Positions 10,783-21,772 of a DNA stretch of 64,000 bases are shown here, one piece after another. The DNA is from Montifringilla adamsi (taxonomy: Eukaryota > Chordata > Aves > Passeriformes > Passeridae): positions 4,205,459 to 4,269,458 of the forward strand of contig JAGGNK010012559.1 in NCBI GenBank assembly GCA_017590115.1. The letters are read 5' to 3'. Below the pieces are notes generated by a model. The model ran no database searches. It was not told the DNA's origin and saw only the letters and a program-made list of their open reading frames with translations. The stretch's first letter is position 1; each line of letters opens with the position of its first letter. The translations under genes and the position numbers were made by a program.

Positions 10783-11165
10783 AAAAAAAAAAAAAACAAC
10801 CAAAAAAAAAAAACCAAACCAAAAACCCACAAAACCAAAACAAAACAAAAAAACCCCCCAAAAAAACCCCACAAAAAAAAACCATGGAGACAGACTTTGG
10901 ACAAGGGATGGAGGGACAGGACACAGGGAATGGCTTCAAATGGGAAAAGAGGAGATTTGGGTGGGATATTGGGAAGGAATTATTCCCTGGGAGGGTGGAG
11001 AGGGGCTGGGAATTCCCAGAGCAGCTGTGGCTGCCCCTGGATGCCTGGAAGTGTCCCAGGCCAGGCTGGACAGGGCTTGGAGCAGCCTGGGACACTGGGA
11101 GGTGTCCCTGAAGGTGGCACTGGATGGGCTTTGGGTCCCTTCCAGCCCATCCTGGGATTCCCTTG
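10586..11165 (+). mobile_element. CR1 LINE fragment split by an A-rich tract
   Basis: The left part (10586-10673) has CR1 blocks: GGACTGGGATTGTCCAGCCT, GGAGAAGGGAAAG, then CCTCACTGCCCCTTCCAGTG. CR1 resumes at about 10884 with GACAGACTTTGGACAAGGGA, GGGACAGGACACAGGGAATG and GCAGCTGTGGCTGCCCCTGG, and ends near TTGGGTCCCTTCCAGCCCAT. In intact CR1 these parts are joined by a few tens of bases; here an A/AC-rich tract replaces that link. Confidence 0.87.
10674..10883. repeat. A-rich / (A)nC low-complexity tract inside CR1
   Basis: About 210 bp of A runs interrupted by single C or CCC: AAAACCCC-type units, (AAAAC)n units, then a long uninterrupted A run from about 10738 to 10780. It sits inside a CR1 copy, not at its 3' end. 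Lysine-rich (plus strand) and phenylalanine-rich (minus strand) open frames here are by-products. Confidence 0.93.
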
Positions 11166-12148
11166 GGGAGGGGCTGAGGACACACGGAACACCACAAACC
11201 CCAGACCCACAAATCAGCTTTTTATGGCTCATTTCAGGACTGGAGGGTTTCCAGCTGGCTGGGCACAGCTTCCTGGTCTCCCTTCACCTCATTACTCTTT
11301 TCTCCAGTTTGTTGGTGGTGGGGAAATCAATCCATGGGCTTCTGGTTTTTCAGCTGCCTCCCCCCAGCTGTGACATCAGAACTGGCACCTTCAGTTGGGT
11401 TTATAAAACAGAAGAGTCCTCCCCTTTCCTTTCCATCTCCATTGCAACTGTGACTCCCTGAAACCTTCCAAGAGCCCTTTTCAGCACAAGTCAGAGCGGC
11501 AGGAAGCTCAGATGTGGCACATTTGCAGGGATGCACCCAAAACCTTCCCCACACCTTTGGTCAGTCTGTGATTACATTAATTAATTCCCTACAAATGGTG
11601 GTTGGAACATAAAAAAAAAGGGGACACTGGAATGAAATGTTTGCCTAAAAATGGCTGTAGGTCAAAGCACAAGGGAAAGGGAACACGGGGATGAAATGCA
11701 GGGAAAGAGAAACACATGGAAAAAGAGAGTTGGGGTAAAAGAAAATCAAACCAACAACTGCCATGTCGGTGTGTCCTGTTCTCTGAGGATGTTCAGTGAC
11801 CTTAATGTCACTAAAAGGCACTTCTGTACTGTCTCTGGCACCGACTGAACATTCAAAAGCTTCAAACCTTGTTTTCTTTTTGTGTTCAAGTCCTAAGAGA
11901 GGAAGGACAGATTGAGCTACTCCTTACCCTTCCCTTCGTACATAATTTATCAAAAATAACAACTCCCTTTTCCCTCCAACTGCTTTGAAGGTTCTCTGTG
12001 TTGTGTCACAATGAACACAGAAAAACCCCATTTTTATAAACACTGACGAGGTTCACACCAAGATGCATAAATCAAAGCCTAAATTCAACTGAAATTACCT
12101 CCTTATGTAACTTTTTGTTGGTATCAATGGTTTGGATGAAATTTGGTT
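11166..12148. other. Unique non-coding sequence
   Basis: No mobile element is recognised. At 11795-11812 AGTGAC and GTCACT form a perfect inverted pair with a 6-bp spacer. The part at 11930-12140 has the balanced, motif-rich look of a conserved non-coding element, but this is only an impression. Confidence 0.55.
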
Positions 12149-12159
12149 GGTTTAATTTG

Positions 12160-12222
12160 GGTTTTTTGTTTTTTGTTTTTGTTTTTTTTTGGTTTTTTTT
12201 GGTTTTTTTTTTTTTGTGGGGG
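12160..12222. repeat. T/G-rich low-complexity tract
   Basis: Runs of T broken by G or GG (GTTTTTTG-type units) ending in GTGGGGGG. It behaves like a degenerate homopolymer tract. Confidence 0.85.
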
Positions 12223-12580
12223 GTGAGGTCCTGAGGTTATTTTTCATGTGATTTGTATGAATGGCGTGGTCAAGTTCATTTATTTTCTTGGGTTTTGTTG
12301 TATGTCAGCCTCTAAGAGCCACTGGGATTATTTTTTTGGGGTGGGGGGAAGCTGTATTTGCATTTTTTGCCCAAGGAAACTCTCACTGCACTGACACAAA
12401 CCTCAATCTCCACCTCCTGGGCTCTCCAGCACAACAAACACCCCGTTCCACGTGGATTTTTCAAAGGTAAAACACCCTGAGATCAGCTCCTGCTCCTCCC
12501 TGCAACACCCACAGCTAAAAATACTCCAGCAGCAAAATTCTGGTTTTAATCTAACTCTGGCCCTCAAGTGTCTCAAAATA
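12223..12580. other. Unique non-coding sequence
   Basis: No repeat or exon is recognised. Confidence 0.5.
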
Positions 12581-12690
12581 CCCTCCCCAAACTGAGGGCC
12601 CAGAACTGGACACAGCACTCAGGGTGTGCCCTCAGCAGTGCTGAGGACAGGGGCAGAATGACCTCCCTGCTCCTGCTTTTGGAGATGGAA
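12581..12690 (-). mobile_element. CR1 LINE fragment, internal part
   Basis: The top strand shows a reverse-complement CR1 segment from upstream of the usual 3' end: CCCAAACTGAGGGCCCAGAA, CTGGACACAGCACTCAGGGT, GTGCCCTCAGCAGTGCTGAG, then CAGAATGACCTCCCTGCTCC. The 3' tail region is absent. Confidence 0.75.
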
Positions 12691-13736
12691 AATGGGATAA
12701 CTACAAAGGGATGCCTGCCACATCCTCAAAACGACATTAGAATTGAATCTGCTGCTGGGCTGGGCCTCCAAGACACCTCAGCAAGGTCCATTTAATGCTG
12801 GGTGTGAGGAGGAAGATGAGGGTGGGAATTCCTGAAGGATTCAGCTCGAGGCTTTGAGTCCATCTCCACATGAAAGATTCCCATCGGTGCTTTTATGGGC
12901 CTCAAGTTTGGAAAGAATGAGAAATAAAGAAACAAAGAAATAAAGAATAAAGAAATGAGAATAAAGAAATGAGAATTTCAAGGTCTGAGCATTTGGGAGA
13001 GCCACCCTTGTGACACTCAGGTTGTGCAGGGCAGAGTCCCCCAGGATGTGACAGTAACAACAGGACACGGGGCCAGCTGAGGGAGATTTCCCCTGCCCTA
13101 AACTGGCTCATCTCTGGAAAAAGAAAAGGTAAAAACCTGGCTCCAGATGCAACATCTTAAAGAGGAAAACGCTGGGGCTGTGCAGAACAGGATGGCAGTT
13201 CTGAAGACATCTGCTTTTGGAATATAAAAAGATCTTTATTTCTGCTCTAAAGTGCCCATAAAACTATAAGGATCCATGAGAGGCTCCAATAAATGCACCA
13301 GACCTTTCCTACAGAGTGTGCAGAAGGATTTTTTTAAAGTGCATTTTTAATTATTAAAGTCATGAAAGCAGCATATTTCTCTGTGCAGCAGCAGCCTCTC
13401 ACCACAAGGATGTTTTGGGGAGGGAAAGGGCCTTTTTAGGTGCAAGCCAATTTGATGAAGGTGAATTCTGTCAGGGAAGGGAGAGAAATTGCACTAGTGA
13501 ATCAGCTCCCTGTGCTGTTCCATTTGAAAAGGGCTCCTCAGTCACTCAGAAAAGAATAACTCAGGGTAGGTGATGCTCTATCCTTGGTCCTAAAATTAAG
13601 GGCCAGACCCCGTTAAGGGATATATAAAAAAAAAGGCAGAAAAATCATCATGGCATCACAGGAATGGAGCCACATGGGCAACAACAGCAAAAAACCCCAC
13701 AAGACTTTTCCTGGAAACAAGAGCAGTCTCAAAGAA
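12691..13736. other. Unique non-coding sequence
   Basis: A short AAAGAAAT/AATAAAGA-type purine repeat lies at 12920-12972. The stretch at 13200-13400 is AT-balanced with TTTAATTATTAAAG and could be a conserved element. No exon is recognised. Confidence 0.55.
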
Positions 13737-14130
13737 CAGGGGTGGGGATTACTGTCCCCACTGTGCCCCTGAAAATGGCCTGTGCAGGGACAAACACCTC
13801 AGAGGACAGGGCTGGGAATTATTGTCCCTTTTGTCCCTAAAAATGGCCTGTGCAGGGACAAACACCTCAGTGGACAGGGGTGGGAATTCTTGTCCCTTTT
13901 GTCCCTGAAAATGGCCTGTGCAGGAACAAGTACCTCAGAGGACAGGGGTGGGAATTATCGTCCCTTTTGTCCCTAAAAATGGCCTGGTTAGGGTCAGGGG
14001 TGGGAATTACTGTCCCTTTTGTCCCTAAAAATAGCCCGGGACAAACAGCACAGAGGACAGGGGTGGGAATTCTTGTCCCTTTTGTCCCTAAAAATGGCCT
14101 GTGCAGGGCCAAACAGCACAGAGGACAGGC
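13737..14130. repeat. Minisatellite, 68-bp unit, about 6 copies
   Basis: AAAATGGCCTGTGCAGGGAC recurs at 13772, 13840, 13908 and 13976, exactly 68 bp apart; two later units are 52 and 63 bp through internal deletions. Each unit carries GGGTGGGAATTCTTGTCCC and TTTTGTCCCT. The 68-bp period is not a multiple of three, so a conserved protein repeat is unlikely. Confidence 0.95.
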
Positions 14131-14395
14131 AGTGCTGGTGGAATTACCCAGGGGTGCTGGCAGGAGAAACCCTCAAAGCAAAGCTGTTCCCACAATTTCT
14201 TGGAAAGCCACAAGCTGTTTTTTGTCTCATTTCCCTGAATGTTCCCAATAATCACAATTTATTCCCAAAGGCTCCTGGCCAAGGCAAAGGCAGGCCCTGG
14301 TGGGGCTGCAGCAGAGCTGGACACGAATGTTGGGCACTCCACAGCTCCTCTGGCTCACACAGAACTAAAAAACTCAACTTAGAGTAACTCAAAAA

Positions 14396-15500
14396 TTGGT
14401 AAAAGTGTCCAAAGGAGCTGCAGAGACGTGGAAGGGTCTGGGGGGGGGCCACAGGAGGAGTGGGTGAGGGCATTTGGGGTGTTCAGCTGGAGAGGAGGAG
14501 GCTGAGGGCAGAGCTCAGAGGGGCTGCAGCTCCCTGGGACAGGGACAGGAGCCAGGGAAGAGCTGGAGCTGGGCCAGCAGAGGGTTTAGGTGGGATTTAG
14601 GGAAAGGTTCTTCCCCCTGAGGGTGCTGGGGCACTCTGGGAAATGCTGTCATAGCAGAGGGAACTGCTCCCTCCAGCCGGGAATTCCCTTTTCTCCTACC
14701 AAGGTGTTGCTTTGGCCGTTCTCAAGGTGGAATTTCAGGGAATTTTGGTGAAATTTCAGGGAATTTCACCTTTTAGAGGGTCCAGAGGAGGGCCAGGAAT
14801 GGTGAAGGGGCAGGAGGGGCAGCTGAGGGCACTTGGGGTGTTCAGCTGGAGAGGAGGAGGCTGAGGGCAGAGCTCAGAGGGGCTGCAGCTCCCTGGGACA
14901 GGGACAGGAGCCAGGGAAGAGCTGGAGCTGGGCCAGCAGAGGGTTTAGGTGGGATTTAGGGAAAGGTTCTTCCCCCTGAGGGTGCTGGGGCACTCTGGGA
15001 AATGCTGTCATAGCAGAGGGAACTGCTCCCTCCAGCCCGGGAATTCCCTTTTCTCCTACCAAGGTGTTGCTTTGGCCGTTCTCAAGGTGGAATTTCAGGG
15101 AATTTTGGTGAAATTTCAGGGAATTTCACCTTTTAGAGGGTCCAGAGGAGGGCCAGGAATGGTGAAGGGGCAGGAGGGGCAGCTGAGGGCACTTGGGGTG
15201 TTCAGCTGGAGAGGAGGAGGCTGAGGGCAGAGCTCAGAGGGGCTGCAGCTCCTCCTGATGGAATATTAGGATGGATTTAGGGCAGGGTTCTTCCCCCAGA
15301 GGGTGGTGGGCACTGGCCAGGCTCCCCAGGGAATGGGAACATTCCCAAGGCTGTCAGAGCTCCAGGGGAGTTTGGACAGGGTGGGATTTGGGGTGTCTGG
15401 GCAGGGTCAGGGTTGGAATCAATGATCCTTGATCCCTTCCAGCTCAGGACTGGATCATTCCATGAATTCACTCCACGATTCAATAAATTGAATCCTGAAT
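14396..15500 (+). mobile_element. CR1 LINE copy carrying a tandem duplication
   Basis: CR1 blocks are visible: GGTGTTCAGCTGGAGAGGAG, GAGGCTGAGGGCAGAGCTCA, GGGTTTAGGTGGGATTTAGG, GAAAGGTTCTTCCCCCTGAG. The 3' end at 15240-15480 shows CCAGGGAATGGGAACATTCC, GATCCCTTCCAGCTCAGGAC and a degenerate ATTCCATGAATTC tail. The middle is present twice in full through a ~360-bp tandem duplication. A non-CR1 patch with AATTTCAGGGAATTTTGGTG lies inside each unit. Confidence 0.85.
14481..15251. repeat. 359/360-bp tandem duplication, two full units plus a partial third
   Basis: Units start at 14481, 14840 and 15200. Units 1 and 2 look identical except for one extra C in unit 2 at the CTCCAGCC(C)GGGAATTCC site. 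The third unit matches until about 15251 (GGGGCTGCAGCTCC) and then continues into different CR1 sequence. Such identity means a very recent duplication or an assembly artefact. Confidence 0.95.
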
Positions 15501-16449
15501 CGAATGGAATAAACGGAGTCATTCCACGATGGAATCAATCCACCCCAAAGAGCCCAGCAGAGGCAGCACAAGGCTGAAGGAATCCCTCAGGAGGATCCTT
15601 CCACATCCTCACTCAGGCGTCCCCTCAGCCTCGTGGCTCCTCCACCAAGAAAACCAAGTTAACAACAGTTTCCATCTGCTGGAGGCACAGTGAGTGTAAT
15701 TTAACTGAACTCTAAAAGGTGTTCACATCTGCTGATAATTAAGTTCAGCTGAGTTTCAATAAGCTGCTAAATCTGCCCAAGGAAACCCAGGAGTCCTGGG
15801 CAGAGAAGCTGGAAATTCAAAGCTGATTCCCCAGTTCAAGAGCTCAAATGGAATATTAGCTTTCCTCTTTTTTCAGAAGAGAGAAAAAGATACATTTACC
15901 AGACTGAAGAAACATATAGAAAACAACAACAACAACAAACCCCTGACAAAATGACACAGCTTCCCAAACAGACAAGAAATAAAAAATTTAAACACCATTC
16001 CCTGAAATGCAAGTTGTTCCTGAACAGATGAAATAAGGGAGGGGGTGTAGAATCAAAGCCCAGAACTCTGGAGAGCGCCAAGCACTTTCCTGCTGAAGAA
16101 TAAAATGCTTTCTGAAAAGGTTTTGTTGAACTCATTTATGGGTAATGTAAGTTACAGCTTAGTAGTGAGGTATAAATATTTTACATGCCACTACAAGGAG
16201 CTTTGTGCTAGAGCCCAGGAAATGGGGAGGGGGGTTTATTTGCCACTGTTCTGCAGGAATCAATTCCAATTGATCTGTTTGGAAGTGCCTGTGCTGCTCC
16301 CAAGGCTCCCACAGTCCCTGCTGTTGGTTTAGTTGGGTAAACTGTGGGATTGGAAATGGCTTTTTTGTGGCTGCACAAGCAGCAAAGAGGAGCCACTTCC
16401 TTCACCTCCTCCAAGGGAAGGTGTAGGATTTTTGGGAAGCAGCACTTGG
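15501..16449. other. Unique non-coding sequence
   Basis: No mobile element is recognised. The part at 15650-15780 repeats CATCTGCTG twice and has AT-rich spacing that could belong to an enhancer. A (CAA)n run lies at about 15923-15938. Confidence 0.55.
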
Positions 16450-16940
16450 GTGTTTTGGAGCACAGAGGTGCTTTGGAAGAGACTGAGGAAGGATCTGGAG
16501 CTGCTGGAGAGAGTCCAGAGGAGGCTCCAGGATGAGCAGAGGGATGGAGCAGCTCTGGTGGGAGAGCTGGGATGGTTCAGCCTGGAGAAGAGACCAGAGT
16601 GACCTCACTGTGACCTTCCAGGACCCAAAGGGAGCTTACAGGAAAGATGGAGAGAGGCTTTGGACAAGGGATGGAGGGACAGGACACAGGGAATGGCTTC
16701 AAATGGGAAAAGGGGAGATTTGGTGGGATATTAGGAAGAAATTCCTCCCTGTGAGGGTGGACAGGCCCTGGCACTGGTGCCCAGAGCAGCTGTGGCTGCC
16801 CCTGGATCCCTGGCAGTGCCCAAGGCCAGGCTGGACAATGGGGCTTGGAACACCCTGGGACAGTGTCCCTGCCACGGCAGGGGTGGGACAAGATCTTTAA
16901 TTTCCCCCCCAACCCAAAGCATTCAACAATTCCATGATCT
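16450..16940 (+). mobile_element. CR1 LINE fragment, ~490 bp
   Basis: One of the longer CR1 copies here. It shows GATCTGGAGCTGCTGGAGAG, GTCCAGAGGAGGCTCCAGGA, TGGTTCAGCCTGGAGAAGAG, GCTTACAGGAAAGATGGAGA, GGCTTTGGACAAGGGATGGA, CAGCTGTGGCTGCCCCTGGA and the 3' GGGGTGGGACAAGATCTTTA. The tail ends near CATTCAACAATTCCATGATC. The order matches CR1 without large gaps. Confidence 0.92.
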
Positions 16941-17231
16941 GCAGCACTGCTGAGAAGTACCAACACCATAAGGAATAAGCTTTTATTTATGTCACAGACA
17001 TCACTGATCCTAAAAACCCCCAAAGAGCCAGGACCTGGCTCCCCTGAGCGCTGTGTCCCTCTGATCCCTCTCAGGTGGCTCCAGACCCCTCCCTGTGTGG
17101 CACAGCTGAGATCAGCTCCTGCTGTGCTTCCTGCAGCTCCAACCCCTGTCCATGGGGCAGGGGAGTCTCAGTCCTGGGGAGAACAGGGTGGGAAGAGCTC
17201 CAGCAGCTGGAGAGCCACAGCACCCCGACCT

Positions 17232-17550
17232 GCCAGTGCCACCTGTGCCACCAAACACAGCTCTGTCCTACCTGTGCCACCTGTGCCGCCTGTGCCACCA
17301 AACACAGCTCTGTCTGTCCTACCAATGCCACCTGTGCCACCTGTGCCACCAAACACAGCTCTGTCTGTCCTACCAGTGCCACCTGTGCCACCTGTGCCAC
17401 CAAACACAGCTCTGTCCTACCTGTGCCACTTGTGCTACCTGTGCCACCAAACACAGCTCTGTCTGTCCTACCAGTGCCACCTGTGCCACCAAACACAGCT
17501 CTGTCCTACCAGTGCCACCTGTGCCACACAAGCACAGCTCTACCAGTCCT
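17232..17550. repeat. Minisatellite with nested short units
   Basis: The array is built from GTGCCACCTGTGCCACC and AAACACAGCTCTGTCCTAC segments. The CTGTGCCAC subunit repeats a variable number of times inside each larger unit, so unit length varies by whole subunits. Cys/Pro-rich open frames on both strands are by-products. Confidence 0.93.
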
Positions 17551-17741
17551 GGCCAGCCTGGCCCTGGTTGTTTGAACTTCAGCTGAGGGGCAGGAATTGG
17601 CACAGAATGACCAAAACACCCCCAAAACCCCAGAAGGGAGAGCTGCTGCCTCTGCCCCTCAGTGACTGAGCAGCTCCAGCCCAGGGGGCTCTGGGCTGTG
17701 CCCACACAGGCTCTGAGGTGGCAGCAGTGACCTTCAAGGTC

Positions 17742-18164
17742 TGTGTCACATTCACATTCTCTGAAAAAACCCTTTTGCCCAGGATTTTTCTCCTGGGAAG
17801 CTGAGAAGCCTCAGAGAAAAAGGAAAACAATTCTTATCTCATTTGCTTTTCCTGTGTTGTGCTCGCATGTGGAATGTGTTTGGAGATTGTTTACCCACAG
17901 GTGATTTTTTCATTGGTTTCATTTGAATTGTTTTCACTCATTGGCCAATCAGTGCCAAGCTGTGTGGACACTCTGGAAAGAGTCACGAGTTTTCATTATT
18001 ATCTTTTTAGCCTTCTGTAAGCATCCTTTCTGTATTCTTTAGTATAGTTTAGTATAGCATTCTTTAATATAATATAGTATAATAAATTAATAAATTAGCC
18101 TTCTGAGAACATGCAGTCAGATTCATCATTCCTGCCTTTGTCTGGGGGGAACACAAATACAACA
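17742..18164 (+). mobile_element. Solo LTR, family 2, copy 1
   Basis: A 423-bp LTR starting TGTGTCACATTCACATTCTC and ending ACACAAATACAACA. The 4-bp target-site duplication GGTC lies at 17738-17741 and 18165-18168. It contains a CCAAT box (TTGGCCAATCAGTGCC), then an AT-rich segment of TAGTATAG/TAATATA motifs and AATAAA near its 3' end. Two relatives lie at 51.9 and 61.9 kb. No internal retroviral region is attached. Confidence 0.88.
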
Positions 18165-19981
18165 GGTCTGCACTGGGCTGGGAAGGCACAGCCACAGAGT
18201 GTGAACACCAACACCCACAGAGCAGTGACAAATTCCTCCTGCTGCTGTTGAGTCAGAGCCAGATGACAAATCAGTCCCAAAGCCAGGCCAGAAGTCACTT
18301 CAGAGTCCTTCAGTCCTCCCCTATTTCCTCAGACAAACTCCCATCCCTCCCAGCCTTATGGAATGGAACTGTTTAAAGAAGGACAGCTATTTTTACATTT
18401 CAATTTCTCTTGGCACGTGTCTAAGCAAAGCAACATGAACAAAAGGGACCTGTCTTCAGCTGATCATAATGCCATCAAATTAAAAGTTTATGTTCTTTAA
18501 ACACAGCAATGCCTGGCTTTGATGCCTCCAAAAAAACCAAAAAGTGGCTCACAGAGGAAATCAGAGCGTGAGCAGGAGTGGAGGTGGGAACCAGGTGCAT
18601 CAAAAGGAGGGAAACAAGCACTGAGCTAATGAATGTAAAGGCTCTGACTTGGCTGAGTGGGATGGGATTTGTCATCCTCCAAAGCATTGTCTTTGTACTG
18701 GAAAACCAGAATATTTCGAGGTGTTTTGGGTTTTTTTTTTTTTATTTCTATCAGGACAAAAGATGAGATGCACCACTGGCTGTCACTGTGAGGCTGGAGT
18801 TGGCACTGAATTGATCAGCTGAATATAAGAATTTCCCCTGCACTTCTTGTCACTTGAATACCTGTCCATTACACAGCAGGAAGCACCACGCTCATTCCCA
18901 AGAGAAAACTGCATCCTAAAGGCCTGGAATGCTACATCCTAAAGGTTCCTCACTCCCCACTCCATTCCCAGGAGGATGGGATGGAGTGAGGAACCACTGG
19001 AAACACCTCAGCAAGGGATGAAGTTGCCTCATCCTCACCTGGAGGCTCTGAATCCCACCTGGATGGGGCTCCAGGCAGCCCCTGCTGCAGGTGAGGTGAT
19101 CCTGTAGCTCGTCCTGCTCCTAAAAACCTCAGGCTCTACAGATTCCCATCATTTCCCAGGATGTGCTAAAATTAGCGGGGGGGAAAGGTGCTCTGATTGA
19201 AATTCACCCTCCAGGCAGGCTCATTTCAGAAACTGCAGCTACACGCTCTGAAAACATTTTGGTCTGGAAAATCTTATGAGATTCCAAATGTTTTATACAT
19301 TTTACTGCTGAGTGGGCAAGAAATACAGACTTGTCCTTTCAATTTTATCAGCTCGTGTTCAAAATGATGGAGAACAGGGAGCGCTGTGACAGGGAGGCTG
19401 CTGGAGCTCTGCTGCAATTTGGGAAGTGTTGGGGTTCTCATCAGGCCCCTGCTGAAGATTTAGGGCTGCTCCTATTTCAGCTGAACCATCTTTACCAAGC
19501 CTCACTCCTGCACCCCACAGTTCACTGGAATTGTGTCCTGTGCTGGCAACAGGAGAAATAAATAAACCCAAACCAGACACAAAATAAAAGTCACCTCTAT
19601 GACAAGCACCCTTCCCTGGCAACAGCCTCATTGCCTTCTTCTCTCAGCTAGAAAAAAATAAAAAATCTAATTGCAGCAGCACATTTAGAAGGGAAAATAA
19701 AAGGCTTTTTATGCTGCTGCTGCTGCCCACAGGGTTAACATTTGCAAAGGACTGAGAAAGAGCCTGCGGACATTGTAATTAACGGCTCTGAGTGCTCCTC
19801 CCAGCACTCTCGGGGTCACCTCGGTTCCTGCAGCTCTCTGGGCTCCACAGAGCTCCAGCACATCCCAAATGTTCCAAAAAACCACGAGCCTGGCTGGGGC
19901 TCTGAGCTGGGGGGATGCAAAGCTGCATCACCCAGCAGCAGCAGCCTTGCTCCAATACCTGCCTCAGCTTGTGCCACAGGA
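18165..19981. other. Unique non-coding sequence
   Basis: No recognised repeat apart from a T-rich run at about 18729-18742. No exon or RNA gene is seen. Confidence 0.6.
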
Positions 19982-20205
19982 GGTTTAGATCACATTTTGG
20001 GGACAGAATTTGTCACAAAAAGGGTTGTAAAGCATTGGAATGGGCTGCCCAGAGCAGTGCTGGAGTCACCATCCCTGGAGAGGTTCTGAAATGTGTGGAT
20101 GTGGCATCGGGGACACATTCATGGTGAACAGGGTGGTGATGCTGGGCTGAGGGTCAGTCTTGGAGATCTTAAAGGTCTTTTCCAGCTTTATGGATCTATG
20201 AACCA
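19982..20205 (+). mobile_element. CR1 LINE fragment, 3' end
   Basis: Blocks of a CR1 subfamily are visible: TTGTAAAGCATTGGAATGGG, CTGCCCAGAGCAGTGCTGGA, GTCACCATCCCTGGAGAGGT, TGTGGATGTGGCATCGGGGA, then GATCTTAAAGGTCTTTTCCA and a tail GGATCTATGAACC. Confidence 0.88.
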
Positions 20206-20249
20206 TCTCCCAGAGTCCTTGGGTTTGCCAGGGATCTCCCTTGAGCTCT

Positions 20250-20712
20250 TCTCAGGGACAGCAGCACCTCCCTGCATGCCAGGAGTGACAGCCACCCTGT
20301 CCCTGCCCTTTTCCAGGATCCAGGAGGATCACAGCTCCTTCCCTGCATGCCAGGAGTGACATCCACCCTGTCCCTGCCCTTCTCCAGACACCCAGGAGGA
20401 TCACAGCTCCTTCCCTGCATGCCAGGAGTGACAGCCACCCTGTCCCTGCCCTTCTCCGGATCCAGGAGGATCACAGCTCCCTCCCTGCATGCCAGGAGTG
20501 ACATCCACCCTGTCCCTGCCCTTTTCCAGGATCCAGGAGGATCACAGCTCCTTCCCTGCATGCCAGGAGTGACAGCCACCCTGTCCCTGTCCTTCTCCAG
20601 GATCCAGGAGGATCACAGCTCCTTCCCTGCTTCCCAGGAGTGACAGCCACCCTGTCCCTGTCCTTCTCCAGGATCCAGGAGGATCACAGCTCCCTCCCTG
20701 CATGCCAGAGCT
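20250..20712. repeat. Minisatellite, 71-bp unit, about 7 copies
   Basis: The CTGCATGCCAGGAGTGACA block recurs at about 20274, 20345, 20417, 20487, 20558, 20629 and 20700, a 70-72-bp period. Each unit also carries CCACCCTGTCCCTGCCCTTC and GGATCCAGGAGGATCACAGC. A 71-bp period shifts frame each unit, so open frames here are not conserved proteins. Confidence 0.95.
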
Positions 20713-21089
20713 GGCCTGGCTCTCACATTCTGCTTTCTGCCTCTAAAATGAACAAGAACAAGTTTGCTAAGATGAAATCAAGGAAGAATGAACGTGGAGC
20801 ATTCAGGAGAAATTTCCATCCCTACCACACCTCCTTCACTCTGTGCCTGCCTCATTAAGGAGGTTTCAATGAAATCCTTTCAAAAACACATGGCACAAAA
20901 ACAATGGAGTGATTGCGGTTTGTGAGGCACTGGGATGCAATTAGCATATGAACATCAAAATGCTTCTGCAACCTTCAGCAGCTCCCTGCTATCTATATCT
21001 TTTTACATTCCCAGGTTTGGGGGTTTTGGGTTTTTTGGGTGGTTTTTTTTTTTGCAATTCTATGCCAATGCCTACCCCTCAAGTTCAAA
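20713..21089. other. Unique non-coding sequence with a T/G-rich tract
   Basis: A G/T low-complexity tract (GGGTTTTGGGTTTTTTGGG then T11) lies at 21014-21053. Nothing else is recognised. Confidence 0.55.
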
Positions 21090-21205
21090 TAAGCAGGGCA
21101 GGTAGGAGAGGGCTTGGAACTGGTCTAGTGGAAATGTCCCTGCCTTGGAATGAGATGGGTTTGGAGGTCCCTTCCAACCCAAACTGTTCCAGGATTTTGT
21201 GAACA
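21090..21205 (+). mobile_element. CR1 LINE fragment, 3' end
   Basis: Short CR1 3' end: GAGAGGGCTTGGAACTGGTC, TAGTGGAAATGTCCCTGCC, GGTTTGGAGGTCCCTTCCAA and CCCAAACTGTTCCAGGATT. Confidence 0.85.
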
Positions 21206-21639
21206 GCAGGAAAACTGTCCTGGGAGTGGTGCCAAGCAGCACAAACTCCCAGTGGCTTATCCAGGAGTTTCTGTCACCACTCAGGAGCCCCGGGGCACAG
21301 GGAGTGGTTCAGGTAACAACAGGGACAGGTGAATAAAGTGTCACCAGAGAGCCTTGGAACGTCACCCCAGGTCTGGAAACCGCCACTCCTCCTGGGATCT
21401 GTCAGAGACAACAGCTCAGGGGGTTTGCACCTTCACTGCCTGTGACCCACTCAGGCGTTCCCTGGGGAACAATTAAGTCTTCTGCAAATGTCACCAAGTG
21501 TGATTTGCAGTGTGGAGATCCCTGGTGTGATTTGGAGTGTGCAGCTCCTGCCTTTGCTCACACACACAAACACAAACTGCTCTGACCTACCCAGGCACAC
21601 CCAGAGCAGCCCTGCCCAGAAGGGCTGGGGGAATGAGGG
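21206..21639. other. Unique non-coding sequence
   Basis: No repeat is recognised except a small direct repeat around GTGTGATTTG (21499-21537). Confidence 0.5.
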
Positions 21640-21772
21640 GCTGGAAGTGCCCAAGGCCAGGTTGGACAGGGCTTGGAGCACCCTGGGATAGGGAAAAGTG
21701 TCCCTGCCCATCACTGGATGTGCTTTAATGCCCCTTCCAGCCCAGGATGTTCTATAAAAATTATTCCATGAG
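21640..21772 (+). mobile_element. CR1 LINE fragment, 3' end
   Basis: CR1 blocks: GGCTGGAAGTGCCCAAGGCC, AGGTTGGACAGGGCTTGGAG, CACCCTGGGATAGGGAAAAG, TGTCCCTGCCCATCACTGGA, then CCCTTCCAGCCCAGGATGTT and a decayed tail ending ATTCCATGA. Confidence 0.87.

Noticed and set aside
10450..11373. 307-codon lysine-rich open frame (and phenylalanine-rich frames opposite)
   Set aside because: It runs through a poly(A)-rich tract inside CR1; low complexity explains the lack of stops.
12902..12972. Microsatellite near 12.92 kb as a separate array
   Set aside because: The AAATAAAGAAA pattern is short and irregular, so it is mentioned only within the unique segment.
15650..15780. E-box/GATA composite element
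   Set aside because: CATCTG and GATAA are present but only 1-2 bases apart, unlike the ~9-base spacing of the known composite site.
16989..17669. 226-codon frame with Val-Pro-Pro repeats and Cys-rich frames on other phases
   Set aside because: Produced by the GTGCCACCT minisatellite; all phases are open, as expected for a repeat lacking stop codons.
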